Shown piece after piece: positions 12,201 through 27,200 of a stretch of DNA of 64,000 nucleotides. Origin of the DNA: Dermatemys mawii (lineage: Eukaryota > Chordata > Testudines > Dermatemydidae); contig ML677385.1 in assembly GCA_007922305.1 (NCBI GenBank), positions 7,962,336-8,026,335 on the forward strand, in the 5' to 3' direction. Position 1 is the first letter of the stretch, and every line of letters starts with the position of its first letter. The notes under the pieces are model-generated. The model was given only the letters and a program-made list of their open reading frames with translations. It was not told the DNA's origin and did not search any database. The position numbers and the translations under genes are program-made.

Positions 12201-15200
12201 GGTACCTCTTGTGGTTTTATGATGTGGACACCCGTCCACCAGAAAGCAAATTAAGTCCACCAAGTAAACTAATTTCATCTGAATGACTCTGCAGCTATTA
12301 GATCACAACTATTTTAAATAACTGCGAGCTACAGGTGAGAGGTTCCATATCACATTGCCAGTCTTCTGAACCATTCAGGGCTTCCCTGGGAATTCACTTG
12401 CTTAACTAAGTATAGGGCCCTACCAGTTTCACTTGACAAGATCCCCAATACTGAAGCCTTCTAAAGGCAAGAGGCCTGGGAGGGTCATTTGAAAGGAGCC
12501 CCCCCCCGAAACTCACTTCAGCTAAAACAGGGTAGTCGATTCCAGAATCTGTGCCAGATCTGTCAAGACCAACCTCTGAAGTGCCTACTATAGCATCTTC
12601 AGGTATCTTTTAGCGCCTCAGGGCCAAGAAGCATTACTGGCATTGTCAACACCAGAGGCATACACAGCTGCTAGAGAGCAACTTAACGTTTCAGTCCTGA
12701 TTTTTCCTGCAGTGCAGGAAGGATATCAGCTGGTACAGGTGCCTAGGAACCCTACTCTAGCTCCTCTGAAGCATGTGGTACCTATGCGACCTACACTTTC
12801 TTACCTTGGAAGACCATGCAGCTGAGAGGGAAGCCAGCTATGATTTCTCCAGTATCTCTGTCTCTGGGTTCTGGCTATCTGTCTCCAGTTATCGGGTCCT
12901 GTTCTCCAGTTATCGGAAGACTCAGATTCTTCATTCTCTTCAGACTCCGAGGTTGGGTCCTGTGTCCCAGCCTAGGCAGGATATACAGCCTTTATTGAGG
13001 ACTCATTCTCCATGGTTCCTACAGCAGCCTCATCAGTAGCCACAAGACAAGGGCAATGGACTGGCCAGGGATGGATCACAGGACGATGTCAATAGACTTT
13101 TTGGTCCTTGTGCGATTTCTCCATAGCTGCAAGGTGATCCCCTCATCCATCTCAGTTTGTTTCCACATCCGGAGACATTGTCTTCCTGTCATTGGTACTG
13201 GGAGCGGTGCCATGCAGGTGGAAGTCACCCTAGCAATTCTTCCAGTAGAGGAGGCAGAGCAAATTCTGTTTCAGATCCCTGTGCTGCTGCTTCTTCATCA
13301 CCTGATGAGGCTGTAGAGGCAGTATGCAACTCTTTCCCACCAGATGATTATAGAGATGTCTCGGACTTGCTAAAAAGTGCAGACATTACTCAGTCTACCT
13401 TTGCTGCGCTGGGGCTTCTAGTCAGAGTGGACAAAACATTTCTGAAACCAGTCCAGAGAATAGAATTCATTGGAGAGATCCTGGACTCTATGAAGGCCAA
13501 AGTTTTTCTACAGCAATTGAGGTTAGACGAGATCCGGGGCTTGGTTCTGAAACTAAAAGCACATCCTGTCACCACAGTATGCAGCTGACTCAGGATCCTA
13601 GTGTACACGGCGGCGTATAGCTATGAAGTGCAGCACATCAGACTACATCTCAGAAAGTTGCAAGGATGGTTATCTTCTGTGTATTCCCTGAGCGTCATCA
13701 TCTAGGTATGGTGGTTGAGTACCAATGCTAATCTTGTCCTCTGGACTGGTGACTGGATCCTTGGAGGGTTTGTATGGGGGACCCCTTTGCTTCGCCACAA
13801 CTAGCCCTCAGTTTAGGCATGGATTCATTGGCCCTGGGCTGGAGATCCCACACTGGATTCCTGAAGACTCAGGGTTTTGGTCTGCCCAAGATTTGAAGAC
13901 TCATATACATGTCGGGGAATTGCGAACTGTTCATCTCGCTCATTTGACCTTCCTTCCACATATCGAGGGGAAAAAATGGCTTGTGTTAACAGACAACAGA
14001 GCAACTTTGTTTTATGTGAACAGGCAGGGAGGAGCCTGGTTTACTTGATTGTGCCAGGAGATTATTCTTCTTCGGGAATTCTCCATTGCCATTTCCATCT
14101 CAGAGATGCTTACCTTCCAGGGATGCAGAATACACTGACAGGTCAGTTGAACAGGTCCTTTACCGATCACCATGAGTGGTCACTGTATCTATGGGACTAG
14201 ATAACATACAGCACCCATGGCTTTCCTAGTACAAGTAACTATTCTGGACATTTTCAAAGTGGCAGCTTGGTCATCAGTGCACGTTTGCCCATCATTATAC
14301 CATTGTCATCTGTCCAAGACCGATGCCAGATTTGGGCATGTTGTTCTACAATCACTGTTCAGGTGACTCCAAGTCCACCTGCAGACTGAACTGCTTGTGA
14401 TCCACCTTCATTGGAGTGGAAATATGCAACCACTCAAAGAAGAAAAAAGGTAACTTACCTTTCTGTAATTGTTGTGGTTCGAGATGTGTTGCATGTGTCC
14501 ATTCCACAACCCGCCCTCCTACCTCTCTATTGTAGTGTATCTGGTAAAAAGGAACTGAAGGGAGTTGGGGTGGCTCCCCTCTTTATACTTGAAGGCAGTG
14601 GCATGTGGCAGCAGAGGGATTTGAGCCTCCCCAACAGGTACCACTGAGGGAAAAAATCTCTGACAACTGTGAACTTGGCATGCATGCACCTACAGTGGAA
14701 TGGAAATGCACAACACCTCTTGAAGAATAACAGTTACAGAAAGGTTAGTAACCATATTTACTATTATTAAATTTCAAAGAAGGTAATTGTTGCTTAAGTT
14801 TTGAGAAGTGTCTTGGAATTTTTGTGAATTTGAAACTTGATTCATAGTTTTGAAAAAAAGTAAAGTTCTCGTCCCTTATATTATTGCACATTTTAATGTA
14901 CTCTTGAAGTTTTCCAATGTGAGGACAATAATAATTTTCTTTACCAGGACTTCATTTCAGATTTTTAGATAAAGTAATAAACTTCCATTTTGTAAATAAT
15001 ATGTGCAGTAAGAAAGCGTTTGCTTTTTTTCCAGAGTCATTTTAGTGGAGTCTAGAACTTACTTAATTGTGCCTGAGCAATTGCATCAAGCCAGCCAAGT
15101 AAAACAAGGTAAAACACACAGGTAGGCTTTAAAATTCAGTTACTGGTTGTGTATTGTGATGTAATACAACTTTATTGGTATAACATCTTGTATAAATCTG

Positions 15201-18200
15201 TATCCCTAAGCTTTCAAGAATTACAATATGTGATTTGGGCGTATGATAGAAATTACATAACATTTGTGAAAAGACATTTTATAAATGAAAGAATAGTGTC
15301 ATAAGTATTGGAAAAAGATATTATATATATTTAAGTTAAGATCTGAAGAGATGAAAATTTGTTGAGTATGGGAGATGAGGAAAAAGGTGGACTTCAGTGT
15401 AGGTAGAAACAGCAGAAAAGATAAATATTAGAGCTAAAGTGGTAATGTGGGAAAAGACGAAGAACACACTGGTGCTAAATGAGTGGAGGAAGTGGGGAGA
15501 GGAACCAGTCTGCCTTAGTGACTTTTTAAGTTCATTTGAAGGCTTAAAAACAAGGAACAGTTCTTTTGGATTGAACTGGGTCCTGGACTGAATAGGTTGA
15601 AGTTGTTTCAGGAGGGAGTGTGATCTTCATGGTTTTTTTAGAATGGGAGGAGGCAGGTGACAAAATTCTGCACATGCTAGTTTTAAATCCTATAGCTTTA
15701 GGAGGCCATAGACTATGGATTTTCAAAAATGAAGATGAGAAGAGATGAATGCAAATGCAGAGATCTAAGATGAGGAAGTTATGTGCACAACCACTGTTGC
15801 TTAGGTGACTGTAGACAGATTTTCTGATATACGAGGTGTGGAAGGAGGAGAAGAGTTCAAGGTCAGGATCACAGTGATGGTAAAAACAACCTAGGAAGGT
15901 GGTAGAGGCAAGTTACAATCTGAGTGAAGGAGGAATGTTGACGAAAGTGCTATGTTTAAGGATACTCATCTTGCCCGAAAGAAGTACTTCTGTCTTCACC
16001 ATCTGTAGCTGACAGGAAGTGAAACAAATATCCACAAGTTTACTTGTCAAGACAAAAAAGGTGGAACAGGAAGAAGTTATTGTATATTTGTGGGAGACTG
16101 ATAAGCATCACCAAGATTGATAATTATGAATTCAAGTAAGGCGAAGATAGAAAAGAGGTTTGAGAACTGAAACTTGTGGACTCTGTACAAATGACTGTTT
16201 TAGCACAGCAGAAGGGCTACCACAGGCATATGAAGCAATACTCTTAACTTGCCAAGAGATTTGGGATTACTTATGATTTAATAATCACTTAACTTGAAGA
16301 ACATTACCTTTCAAATAATAGAAAAAATATGTTTTAAAGTATTCAGTTTGCTTTCTAAGTATTCTTGGCAATAAATGTCCCATTCACATATTATGGAAGC
16401 TAGCTATACAGAGGGCCTGTTATTATTTATCTTCCTATCCGTACATGATTCATTTAATTTATTCATAAGACATATTCATGATTCTAGGTTTCTCTATGAT
16501 AATAAAATGTAAACTACAAACAGTGGGCTTTACTGAACCAACACAGTAACAAGAGTTGAAAACACTCAAGGAAAATGCCTTACCAGCAGCTGTGTCCCAT
16601 TTAAAATGGATGTGTAAGAGGATCCAGCTCAAGTGCCTCTGCTGATCACAACTGCAGCAGTTTTGCATGAGAAGGGTAACCTCCTAGGTAGACAGATCCC
16701 AAACAATTTAAGCTTTTTAGGTAAACACTTAGAATAATGCCCTGATTCTAACTGGTGCTTTATGATCTGCACTTGTTGCCTATGTACTGTTTAATGTTTC
16801 TTTAATAAGCAAGGTGCAGCAATTGGTACTAACTTCAGCTTCTAAATGATTCCAAGATTTAGCCCCATGAAAATCCAATTGTAGCAATCTAGTGTTGGTA
16901 ACAAAAGGATGGATAGCTGTAGCAAGGTCAGCATCCAGGGAAAGCAATCATATCACAGTAGTTTCACCAACTGTAGATTAGAAAAAATATTCTTGATTAC
17001 AATTACTACTTTAGCTACTTGGATCTAATAAGACCTCCAACTGTGGGACAAATGCTCGACTAGTTGGCTCACCAGTGCTTTGGGATAATTACTCCATTTT
17101 ACTAACATTAGCTCAATTTTGTCTGAATTATCTTAATCCATCTCTCAGTTGTCCTTGAACCAGTCTTAGGTTCATAGTTTTATAGATCCTAAGGCCAGAA
17201 GGGACAGTTGTGATCATCTAGTCCAGTGTTTTTCGACTCAGTACTGGGTTGTGGCAAGTAAGACACTGAATCACCTTGCTCAGCACCCAGGGACCCTAGC
17301 AGCCCTGGTCAGCACCATCAACCAGGACGTTAAAAGTCTCGTTGACAGTGCTGCCCAGCTAAGGCAGGCTAGTGCCTACCTGTTCCGGCATCGTGCTGCA
17401 CCCCAGAAGCAGCCAGCAGCAGATCCAGCTGCTAGGCGGGCGAGGGAGGGCTTGGGGGTCCACGTGCTGCCCCCATCCTGATCACGGGCTCTGCACTCCC
17501 ATTGGCCAGGAACCGCTTCTGGGGCACAGCATGGTCCACTGTGCCAGGACAGGCAGGAAGCCTGCCTCTGCAGACTGGGAACTGCCAGAGTTAAGTCTGC
17601 ACTCCAACCCTGTGCCCCAATTTCCTGGCCCAGCCCTGAGGCCCCCTCAACCCAGAACGCTTTTCTGTATCCCAAGCCTCTCATCATGGGCCCCACCCCA
17701 AAGCCTGCACCCCCAGTCCAGAGCCCTGACCCTCTCCCACTCCCAATCCCCTGCCCCAGCCCAGAGCCCCCTCCCACATCCTGAATTCCCCATCCCCAGT
17801 CCCACCCCGCACTCCAACCCTCTGCCCCAGACCTGAGCCCCTCCCACACCCCAAACTCCTCTTCCCCAGCTCCGTTGGGTTGTGGACATCAACAGTTTTC
17901 TTCAAGTGGGACCTGAGAAAAAAAGTTTGAAAATCATTTAACTAATCTGAGACAATGTACAGCACAGACTGTAGAACTTCCCCAAAATAATTCCTACAGC
18001 ATATGTTGTAGAAAAATCCAGTCTTGATTTAAAAAATTGTCAGTGACATAGAATCCACCATGACCCTTGGTATATTGTTCTAATAATTAAGTTACTCTCA
18101 CCATTTAAAAACGAATGCTTTATTTCCAGTCTGTATTTTTCTAGTTTCAATTTTCAGCCATTAGATCATGTTAGACCTTTCTCTGTTAGATTGAGGAGCC

Positions 18201-21200
18201 CATTATAAAATATTTGTTCCCTATGTAGATACCTATAGACTAATAAAGTCACCTCTTGCCCTTCACTTTGGTAAACTAAATGGATTGATCTCCTTGAGTC
18301 TGTCACTATAAGGGATGTTTTCTAATCCTTTAATAATTCTCACAGGTCTTTTCTGAACCTTTTCAAATTTATGAATATCCCTCTGGAATTGTGGGCACCA
18401 GAAAAGTATTCCAGCAGCAGTCATATGAGTGCCAAATACGGAGGTGAAATAACCTCTCCACTCCTATTTGAGATTCCTTTGTTTATACATCCCAGGATCG
18501 CATTAGCTCTTTTGACCACAGTGTCACACTGGCAGCTTTTGTTCACCTGATTATCCACCTCCCAGAACATCTCTTTCAGGGTCATTGCTTCCCAGGATAG
18601 ATGTCCTATTCTCTAACTGTGGCCTATACATGTGTGTTCCTAGATGTATACATTCACATTTAACCATATTAAAACACCAAGTTTACAAAGTGATCTGGAT
18701 CATTCTGAATCAGTGACCTGTGTTTTTCATTATTTACTACTGCCCTACTTTTTGTGTCATCAGCAAACTTCATCAGTGATGGCAGGTTTTTTCCAGATCA
18801 TTTATAAAATAGCACAGTGGCAAAAATTGATTCCTTCAAGACCCCAACGGAAACAGATCTAGTTGATGATGATGATTCCCTGATTATACTTACATTTTGA
18901 GACCTATCAGTTAGCCAGTCTTCAATCCATTTAATGTTAACTTTATATTACGTTCTAGTTTTTTAATCAAAATGTCATGTGGTATCAAGTCAAACACCTC
19001 ACAGAAGTGTAAGTATATTAAGTCAACACTATTACCGCTGTCAGTCAAATTTGTAGTCTAATTAAAAAAACATTAAGTTAATAGTACAGGATCTATTTTC
19101 AATAAACCCATGCTTATTTGCAGTAATTACACTACCCTCCTTTAGTGTATTATTATCCAAGTCCTGTATTTGCCACTCAGTTATGTTGCCTGAGATCAGT
19201 ATCAGATTGACAGGCCTGTAATTATCTGGGTCATTCAATTTATTGTTTTTAAAAATTGGCACAACATTAGCTTTCTTTCAGTATTCTGGAACTTCCCCAC
19301 TGTTCACAGACTTACTGAAAATCAGTATTAATGGTCCAGTGAGTTCTTCAGCTAACTCTTAAAATTCTTGGATGCAGGTTATTTGGACCTAGTGATTTAA
19401 AAATGTCTGACTGTAGTAGCTTCTATTTAACATCCTCCAAAGAAATTAGAGGAATGGCAAGTCTGTTATCCTCACCATATGATGAGACTGCATCATCTGC
19501 ATCTGCATCATCTGTCTTTCTCCAAATACAGAAGAGAAATATTTATTGAATACCCCTCTCTTTTCTGCACTAATAATGATAATTCTACCATTTTGATCTA
19601 GAAATGGTCTAATACTATTGTCAAAATTCTTTTTGTTCCTTATATATTTAAGAAACTTCTTATTGTCCCTAATTTTGCTGGTCATAGATGTCACCTTGTG
19701 TCCTTTGGCTTCCCTTATCAATTTTCTACAATTCTTAAATTTTGATTTATATTCCTTGCTATCAACTTCTCTTTTCTTCCATTTGTATATTTTTAATTTT
19801 TTTCACAGCTGCCTCTTCTCCTTCTAACCCAGGTTGGTTTTTTTTTTAACCATCATGGCTTTCTTTTTCAGTTGTACGATTGTGGCTTTTGGGCATCTAA
19901 TAATGTGTCCTTAAATGATGCCCAGTTACCATTCAAAGTTTTCTGATTAAATTCTTCTTCCCACCTGGCATAGCTTATCATTTTCAGCTTTGTGAAATTG
20001 ACCCTATTAAAGCCCCAAGTATATAGATTACTGGTCTGGACTTTATTCCGTTTGCACATTATAAATTTGATCATGTCACATTAACTTGTACCTAAGCTAC
20101 TATTAGCATTTTTAGTTCTGTGATCAGTTCCTCTTTATGTGTTAGGTCAAGGTCTAATGTAGAATTTCCCCATTTGCTGCAACACTTTTTGAGTTAGGAA
20201 ATTGTTGTTTACAAAATTTAGAAATTCAAAGGATGTTATGTAGATGCTGTGCATCAGATTCTCCATTCTCTTACACTGGCATGTAATTAGTGTGGAGAAT
20301 CAGTCCCTTTTTCTAGATGAGCCAGATGTGGTAGAACTGTAAGGCTGAGAGTCCTCAGCTTATACCATAGTGGATATCCCCCTATTGGGCCACCCCATGT
20401 GAGCTTTAAACAGCATAGAGTAATGAAGAAGGAGACTGTGCAAGCCCAACTGAGAGCAGGCTGAGGAAGAAGATAGATTTGTCCCAACCTACCCTCTGAA
20501 ACCTTTTATAGACAAAGGAACGGAGCCACTGAAGCAATTCCATCGATAGTTGCAGACATCAACAAAAACGTGTAGTGACGAATATCAGAAACTGCTAAGA
20601 CAGAGGCAAAGAATCAGCCTGGGCACTTTCGTTAATCCATCGTCAGGCGATAATTAACCAATTTAACAGCTGCAATTTCTTTCCCATGCCCAGGCCTAAA
20701 CATGATTGAAATGGGATTGAGGAAACCGTAACACATTAGAAATCATTAATGTTGCTCTGTCACAACTTTCCCTATGTCTTTACATTGATGAATCCTCCTT
20801 GTGTGTCCTTAACAGAGAACATTTCTGGAACTGAAAATAAATAACCTGCAGAGTTTGAAACAGTAAAGAAAAAACTGTGTGTGCAATATACACTCCTATA
20901 TAATAAAAATGCTCTGTGTTCAATAGTTTTATTTTGGTCAGACCAGAAATAATAAGTTATTTGTACTGTAGTTGTGCCCAGAGACACCAATCAAGATGGG
21001 GGCCCATTGTTCTGAGCACTGTATAAACAAACTATAAAACAATCCTTCCCCCCGCTCAGATGACTTACATTTTGTCCTTATTTAGAATTTATCAGGTAGC
21101 TAGAAAACACAGTAGAAGAGGGAAGGGAGAGAATGCAGGAGGGTGGAGGGAATGATGGGTTACACTAATAGGAACAAAGTTACATTTATTAGCTAAGCTT

Positions 21201-24200
21201 AGACTTCATAGTTTGATTTAAAATAAGTAATTGGACTGTATATATTAGAGAGTTGCAAACTATCCTTTTGCCTTACCACTATCATTATGCAGTTTATCAT
21301 GGGTGTCACTGTACAGATAGGTCATTAGAAGGATTTTATGACTGCAAACTGATTGGAGAATAAAAAAGTCCTTTACCTGGTGAAATATTTTCAGAACTGC
21401 TCATTTAAAAAAGAAACAAGTGAAAAATTGTCAGTTTTTCTCAAGGCCAATCCTGTCAGCATATAGTATATGACAAATTATTATTAGTTTGTTTACTTCC
21501 TCACTGGCAAAATTAAAAAAAATATTCAGAATTCCAATAAATATTCTTTTATTTCTGAGTTTGGTTCTTATGCAGGTTACATCTCCAGGTAGATTGATGA
21601 GTGAAGGAAGGGGTCGTGCTAAACGAAGAGGAACAACCAGTATTTATTGTCACAAGACAAACAATAGATATAAATGTCATGCGTTGTTCCAGTGTATAAA
21701 TGTAGAAGATTGTAAGAGTTGTCAGTCCAACATTAATATCTTTATTCTATTATCTTCCACAAATGCATTTTAGAAAAACACTTCTAGAAGGCATTACAGT
21801 TCTGCTCAATAATTGATATAGTGTAAATTGGTTTATGTTAACTTAAGACATTCTATCTGTTTTTAGCTGTTTCTATAACACCAGTTACTATCCTGAGTTT
21901 TGTGGGAGCATTGTAGATTATATCCTGCAAGGACATGGGATTTTAGTGAATTTTTTGTATTGAGCTCTTTGCCAATACATGGTTCAGTATTTCTAAGTAT
22001 GTTAGTAAACTGTTCCCTTGAATTCCATCTCTCTCTGATTAATAATACATTCCCTTGCTCCTGTCTTCCTAAGTTTACTGATGAAATAGCTGCTATGTAG
22101 ATTTAGATATGCCTGTGGTACCTGGCACTCTTCAACTTTGCTGAACACCACAGTAATGCATATAGAAAGCAAAATAATTCTTTGGCTTGTTGTGTGGGTC
22201 TACTAGAGAGAAAGTGGAGTCAGAATATTTCTTTCAGCTTTTCTTTCCCCTGCCAACATACCTCTGTCAGACTGAAACAGGGTTCAGATATGATCTTGGA
22301 AACTAGCTATCATGTCTGTTAGTTCTCTGTGGCCCTAAATGACTATGATCAGCTAGCATGGGTGTATAGTCAGGCCCTTAACCTCCTCCCACACATACAG
22401 ACATTGTTGACAGTGGGCAGTAGATGGGAGTGTACAAGTCTTTGTTTTGGAGCAGAAGTAAGGCACTGTGCATACATCTTACTTGCCGCATCCTTGCATT
22501 TGCAAGCAAGAAGGGTCAAGAACCTATCACTTTTTGGCAACTCCTTTGCTCACCCATGTCACGTCATACTCAGAAAGGAAGAATTTTGTCTTTTGGTAGA
22601 CTATCAAATCAGTGCAATGCATATCTGTGGTAGTTGTATGTGATGGAAAGTTGAATAAATTCTGTTGAGTAACAATTTGCTTTTACTAGTGAAAAAAGAC
22701 TGAATGGTTTATTTGCACAGCGTTTCCTTTTAATATTCTCATTTTAACAGTAATTTCCTCATATAACATTTAGGCAGCTTATTGTCTTTACAGTGATTCT
22801 GCTGCAGTTGCCATGGTTTGAGAAATCATAAGTTCTGCATTCTGTATCAAAGATGTTATGCTGAAAGATATGAAATTCTGTATATCTGTATTTTTTTACA
22901 TAAAAAGAAATCTATATTCACAAGTATAGAATAAAAAAGCATTTTATTTTCAGGTAGTCTATAGAGTAGTTTCCTTGGATTTATTTTATTATTAATGGCC
23001 TCCAAGTACAGCTGTTAAAATGGATTTCAAGGGCAATACACTGAGAGGATTTTACATACCTATTTTGATACAAGGTTCAGATGCTTTTTTAACCAAGCAA
23101 GACTAACCACTTATTTTAAGCCAGAGCCTATAACTATAACAAATTCAGTATGTAATAATTGTATGGTATGAGCTGGCTCTTCAAAATTTATTGCTAAGAG
23201 AGAAAGATTTTGTGTATGGATAATATTAAATTTAAGTCTAGAACTAAAAATATATTCACAGTAATTTCTTGAGATACATTACAACATCCTTTCCCAGTAT
23301 CAATACACTCTCACCTGTGCTTGCTATAAAGTTAAAAAATAATAACCATTCAATAAACTTAACTGTGTAAGTTTTGTTCCCCTTAACAACGAGTATTATT
23401 TGTGAACAACAAAAGGAGAGGATAAAGTACTACCAAGCAGATAAGATGACAAGAAATGTAATTGCTTCTCAGGAGTTATAGGAAGAATATATAGAATTTG
23501 CTGTAAAGTTTGTCTTTATAAAACATGCTAGTAAATTTTAAAATATAGACGTGTGCACAACAGCTGATTTTGCCAAATAAGCTGTGATTAATGACTGTGG
23601 GTGAAATCTTGGTTCTATTAAAGTTAATGGGAGTTTTGGTACTGACTTCACTGGGGCGAAATTTCCTCCCATGTACCTAAGATCAAAATAGAACCTTAAC
23701 CAAAAAGGAATCTTACAGAAAGTGAAAACACAGATAAATTGCTAAGAAGGAGTACAGAAGAATAGCATGAGCATATGGGGGTGGAATCGAAAAGGCTAAA
23801 CCACAAAATGAGTTGTACCTTGCAAGGGACTTAAAAGACCATAAGAAGTAGTTTTATAAATACTTTAGGAGAAAGATGAAGATGAAGAGAAGTGTAGGCC
23901 CTTTATCTTGTGGGGAAGGAGAGCTAATAACTGGTGACATCAAAATTTTGCATCAGTCTTCTCTAGAAAAGTTACTGGTGCCCACATACTCAATAAAATT
24001 AATCTTAACAACAAGAAGGAATGCAAGCCAAAACTGAGAGAGAACAGATTAAAGAATGTTTAGATAAATTAGATGTAATCAAGTTGGCAGATGAAATTCA
24101 TCCTATAATACTTAAAGAACTATCTTAAGCAATCTCAGAACCATTAGCGATTATCTTAAAGAACTAATGGAGGATGGGTGACGTCCCAGAGAACTGGAGA

Positions 24201-27200
24201 AGGGCAAGCATAGTACCTATCTTTAAAAAGATAAGAAGATAGTACCTATTTTTAAAAACGAAAACAAAGAGGACCCTGGGATATTGGATATTATTAAACA
24301 ACCAGTTTATAAGCACCTGGATTATAATAGGGCTATAAGGAATAGCCAGCATGGATTTGTCAAGAACAAATGTTAAACCAACTTGGAGATAAACTGAAAG
24401 GGACCAGCATAAATGCTGCCTCCTCCCTCATAGCAGGGCAGACACTAGCAGGAGAAAACTGTTTGCTGGATCCTCCTACTTTGAGGATTAATTTAGAAAA
24501 TAAGGGACTAGCCAAGGGAATAGCGAGGTAAAGAGTTATAGCTGGCAAAATTACAACCCAGCCCAAGGAATGGCCTGTCGTCTGTAGTTTCAAAATGTCA
24601 GCCTTAATATTGTTAGGCGATACATGCATTGCAGCCTTCCCATTTCCCTTGTGGCTTGGTTAGTGGAATTGTATAAAATTAGGTCCATTTTACAACAATA
24701 ATTTCTATATTTCCGTGTAATATATAATGTATATAACTAAATGTAATACCCTACAACACTACTTTATAGTATGGGTGCATATAAGAAGTATATGAGTATA
24801 TTTAAATTCAAATTTGCAAACTGAGAATTGTGTAACTAGAAAAAGAGAGAAAGAAAGGCTATGCAGTGAGTTGTCTTTGCGTTCATTGTTTGACACAAAT
24901 AATAGATGAAAACATTTTATCTGCCACTTATGAGATCATGATGGTTCATCAATAATAAATAAGAAAAAGCGTGCACAGACAGTCCATTGTATGTTCTATT
25001 TTATGCATCACCAATTTTAGGGACAGATTTTAAGGCCAGACACAGTGAGCATATTGAAAGTGTATTACAATATATGCATGTTCAAATGTAAAAAAAAAAT
25101 CTTGAAGTATGCATGAATGTGCTTCAAATACTTCAGATTAGAAGATGGCATTTATTCTGTATTGATGAATTTGTCTAATTTGTGTGTAGAGCAGTGCAAG
25201 CCTTTTATTGTTCACATTAATTGATATTGACAGAAAACATGGTTTTTGACTAGTTTATGTTCAAGTGACAGATTCTGAGATAATTTCTAAAGTACTAGTA
25301 TGTCAGATTAAATAGCAGTTATTCAAATGATTGAATAGCACATTATGCATCACGTAGATTGCGATTTTCATAATGTGTGATGCAGCCACCAAAAATTCTT
25401 CATTCATTAATGGTGTTATACAACTGATACTCAAATATCATTGTCAAATTGTGCCTTTATCACACTCTGCTGACTGCCTGATTTTGAAGTGTAAAACATA
25501 GAATCTCAGGAGATCATCTAGTCCAATCCCCTGCTCAAAGCAGGACCAATCCCTATTTTTGCACCATATCCCTAAATAGCCCACTCAAGGATTGAGCTCA
25601 CAATCCTGGGTTTAGCAGGCTAATGCTCAAACCACTGAGCTATCCTTCTCCTCATAATAAAACATCATTATTGGACGCTGATCTTTCCATAACAACCAGT
25701 GCAGAAAATAAAAGGACAACTGCTGTATGTGTTTTTTAACTAACGGTGCATCCACTGTATTGGCCTCTAATGTTTAATTTGGCTTAACATTAGTAATACA
25801 ATTTTATAAATGTTGTACAGGGAAAAGATGAAAAATAGATTTTATTGTGATTGTTGAATAATGTTTCCCATTGGTAAAATTGCCAAGGCCTCTAGAACAG
25901 TGGTTTTCAAACTTTTTTTTCTGGTGACCCAGTTGAAGAAAATAGTTGATGCCCGTGACACAACAGGTTTGGGGTTTGGGAGGGGCTCAGGGCTGGGATC
26001 CAGGGTGGGGCCAGGAATTAGGAGTTCAGAGTATGGGAGGGGGCTCTGGACTGGGACAGGGGTTGGGGTCAGGGCTCTGGGCTGGGGGTGCAAGCTCTGG
26101 GTGGGGCCAGGGATAAGGGGCTTGGGGTAGAGAATGGGGATCTGGTGGTGGGCTCAGGGCTGGGGCAGGGAGCTGGGGTGCCAGCAGCAGGTCTGGCTCC
26201 TAGGAGGCCTCTGACCCCTTGCCTAGGAGCCAGACCTCCTGCTGGACACTTCCAGAGCATAGTGCGTTGTCAGAACAGTTAAGGACTAGCCTGCCTTAGC
26301 CGGGCAGACCACCGATGGGACTTTTAATGGCCCGGTTGGCAGTGCTGAACAGAGCTGCCATGACACAGAGACTTACATTCCATGACCCAGTACTGGGTTG
26401 TGACCCACAGTTTCAAAACCTCTGCTCTAGAGGATGTAGAAGGAAAGATTATTAATAATACCCGGGTCCTTAAATCGCCACCTGAGCCCTGCTTCCAGAG
26501 CCCTTGGGTAGCAGCAGCGTGGCTCTGGTGGCAATTTAAAGGGCCCAGGGCTCAGGCTTCTGCTACCGCCCCAGGCCCTTTAAATCTTCACCGGCTCCGG
26601 CAGTGGAGCTCAAGCGGCGATTCGAAGGGCCCGGGGCTCCAGCTGCTGCTACCACCCTGGGTTGTATAAGTAGAAGCATTTTCAGCAGATTGAGGGACGT
26701 GATCATTCCCCTCTGTTCAGCACTGGTGAGGCCTCATCTGGAGTACTGTGTCCAGTTTTGGGGCCCACACTACAAGAAAGATGTGGAAAAATTGGAAGGA
26801 GTCCAAAGGAAGGGAACAAAAATGATTAGGGAGCTGGACCACATGAGTTACGAGTAGAGGCCGAGGGAACTGGGATTGTTTAATCTGTAGAAGAGAAGAA
26901 TGAGAGGGGATTTGACAGCTGCTTTCAACTACCTGAAAGGGGGCTCCAAAGAGGATGAATCTAGACTGTTCTCAGTGGTGGCAGATGACAGAACAAGGAG
27001 TAATGGTCTCAAGTTGCAGTGGGATAGGTTTAGGTTGGATATTAGGAAAAACTTTTTCACTAGGAGAGTGGGGAAGCACTGGAATGGGTTACATGGGGGT
27101 GGGGGAGGTGGGGGGTGGAATCTCCTTCCTTAGAGGTTTTTAAGGTCAGGCTTGACAAAGCCTTGGCTGGGATGAATTAGTTGGGGATTGGTTCTGCTTT

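Larger units (their letters stand above)
10088..15034. other. Intron after exon 2
   Basis: It contains a minus-strand CR1 split by a hAT element (11026-12075) and a DIRS-type retrotransposon (about 12520-14755). In 10088-11025 and 12076-12520 I see nothing that I can name. Confidence 0.6.
15109..21588. other. Intron after exon 3
   Basis: It contains the longest CR1 of the window (17171-20240, minus) with a nested hAT, and a CORE-SINE-like fragment at 20946-21066. In 15109-17170 and 20240-20945 I see purine-rich and AT-rich sequence with no supported exon. 21067-21588 leads into exon 4 and holds nothing I recognise. Confidence 0.6.

Noticed and set aside
17376..17849. 154- and 157-codon frames on opposite strands
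   Set aside because: They arise from C-rich tandem words inside a non-autonomous hAT; composition is almost only W, G, P and S.
22329..22643. 104-codon plus-strand frame as a possible missing exon
   Set aside because: No acceptor and donor pair gives the phase needed between exons 4 and 6, and the protein shows no resemblance to the gene.
22800..22830. Tiny 22-bp exon candidate after TTGTCTTTACAG
   Set aside because: The phase would fit, but the donor GTTTGA is weak and exon 5 at 27527 is a much better solution.
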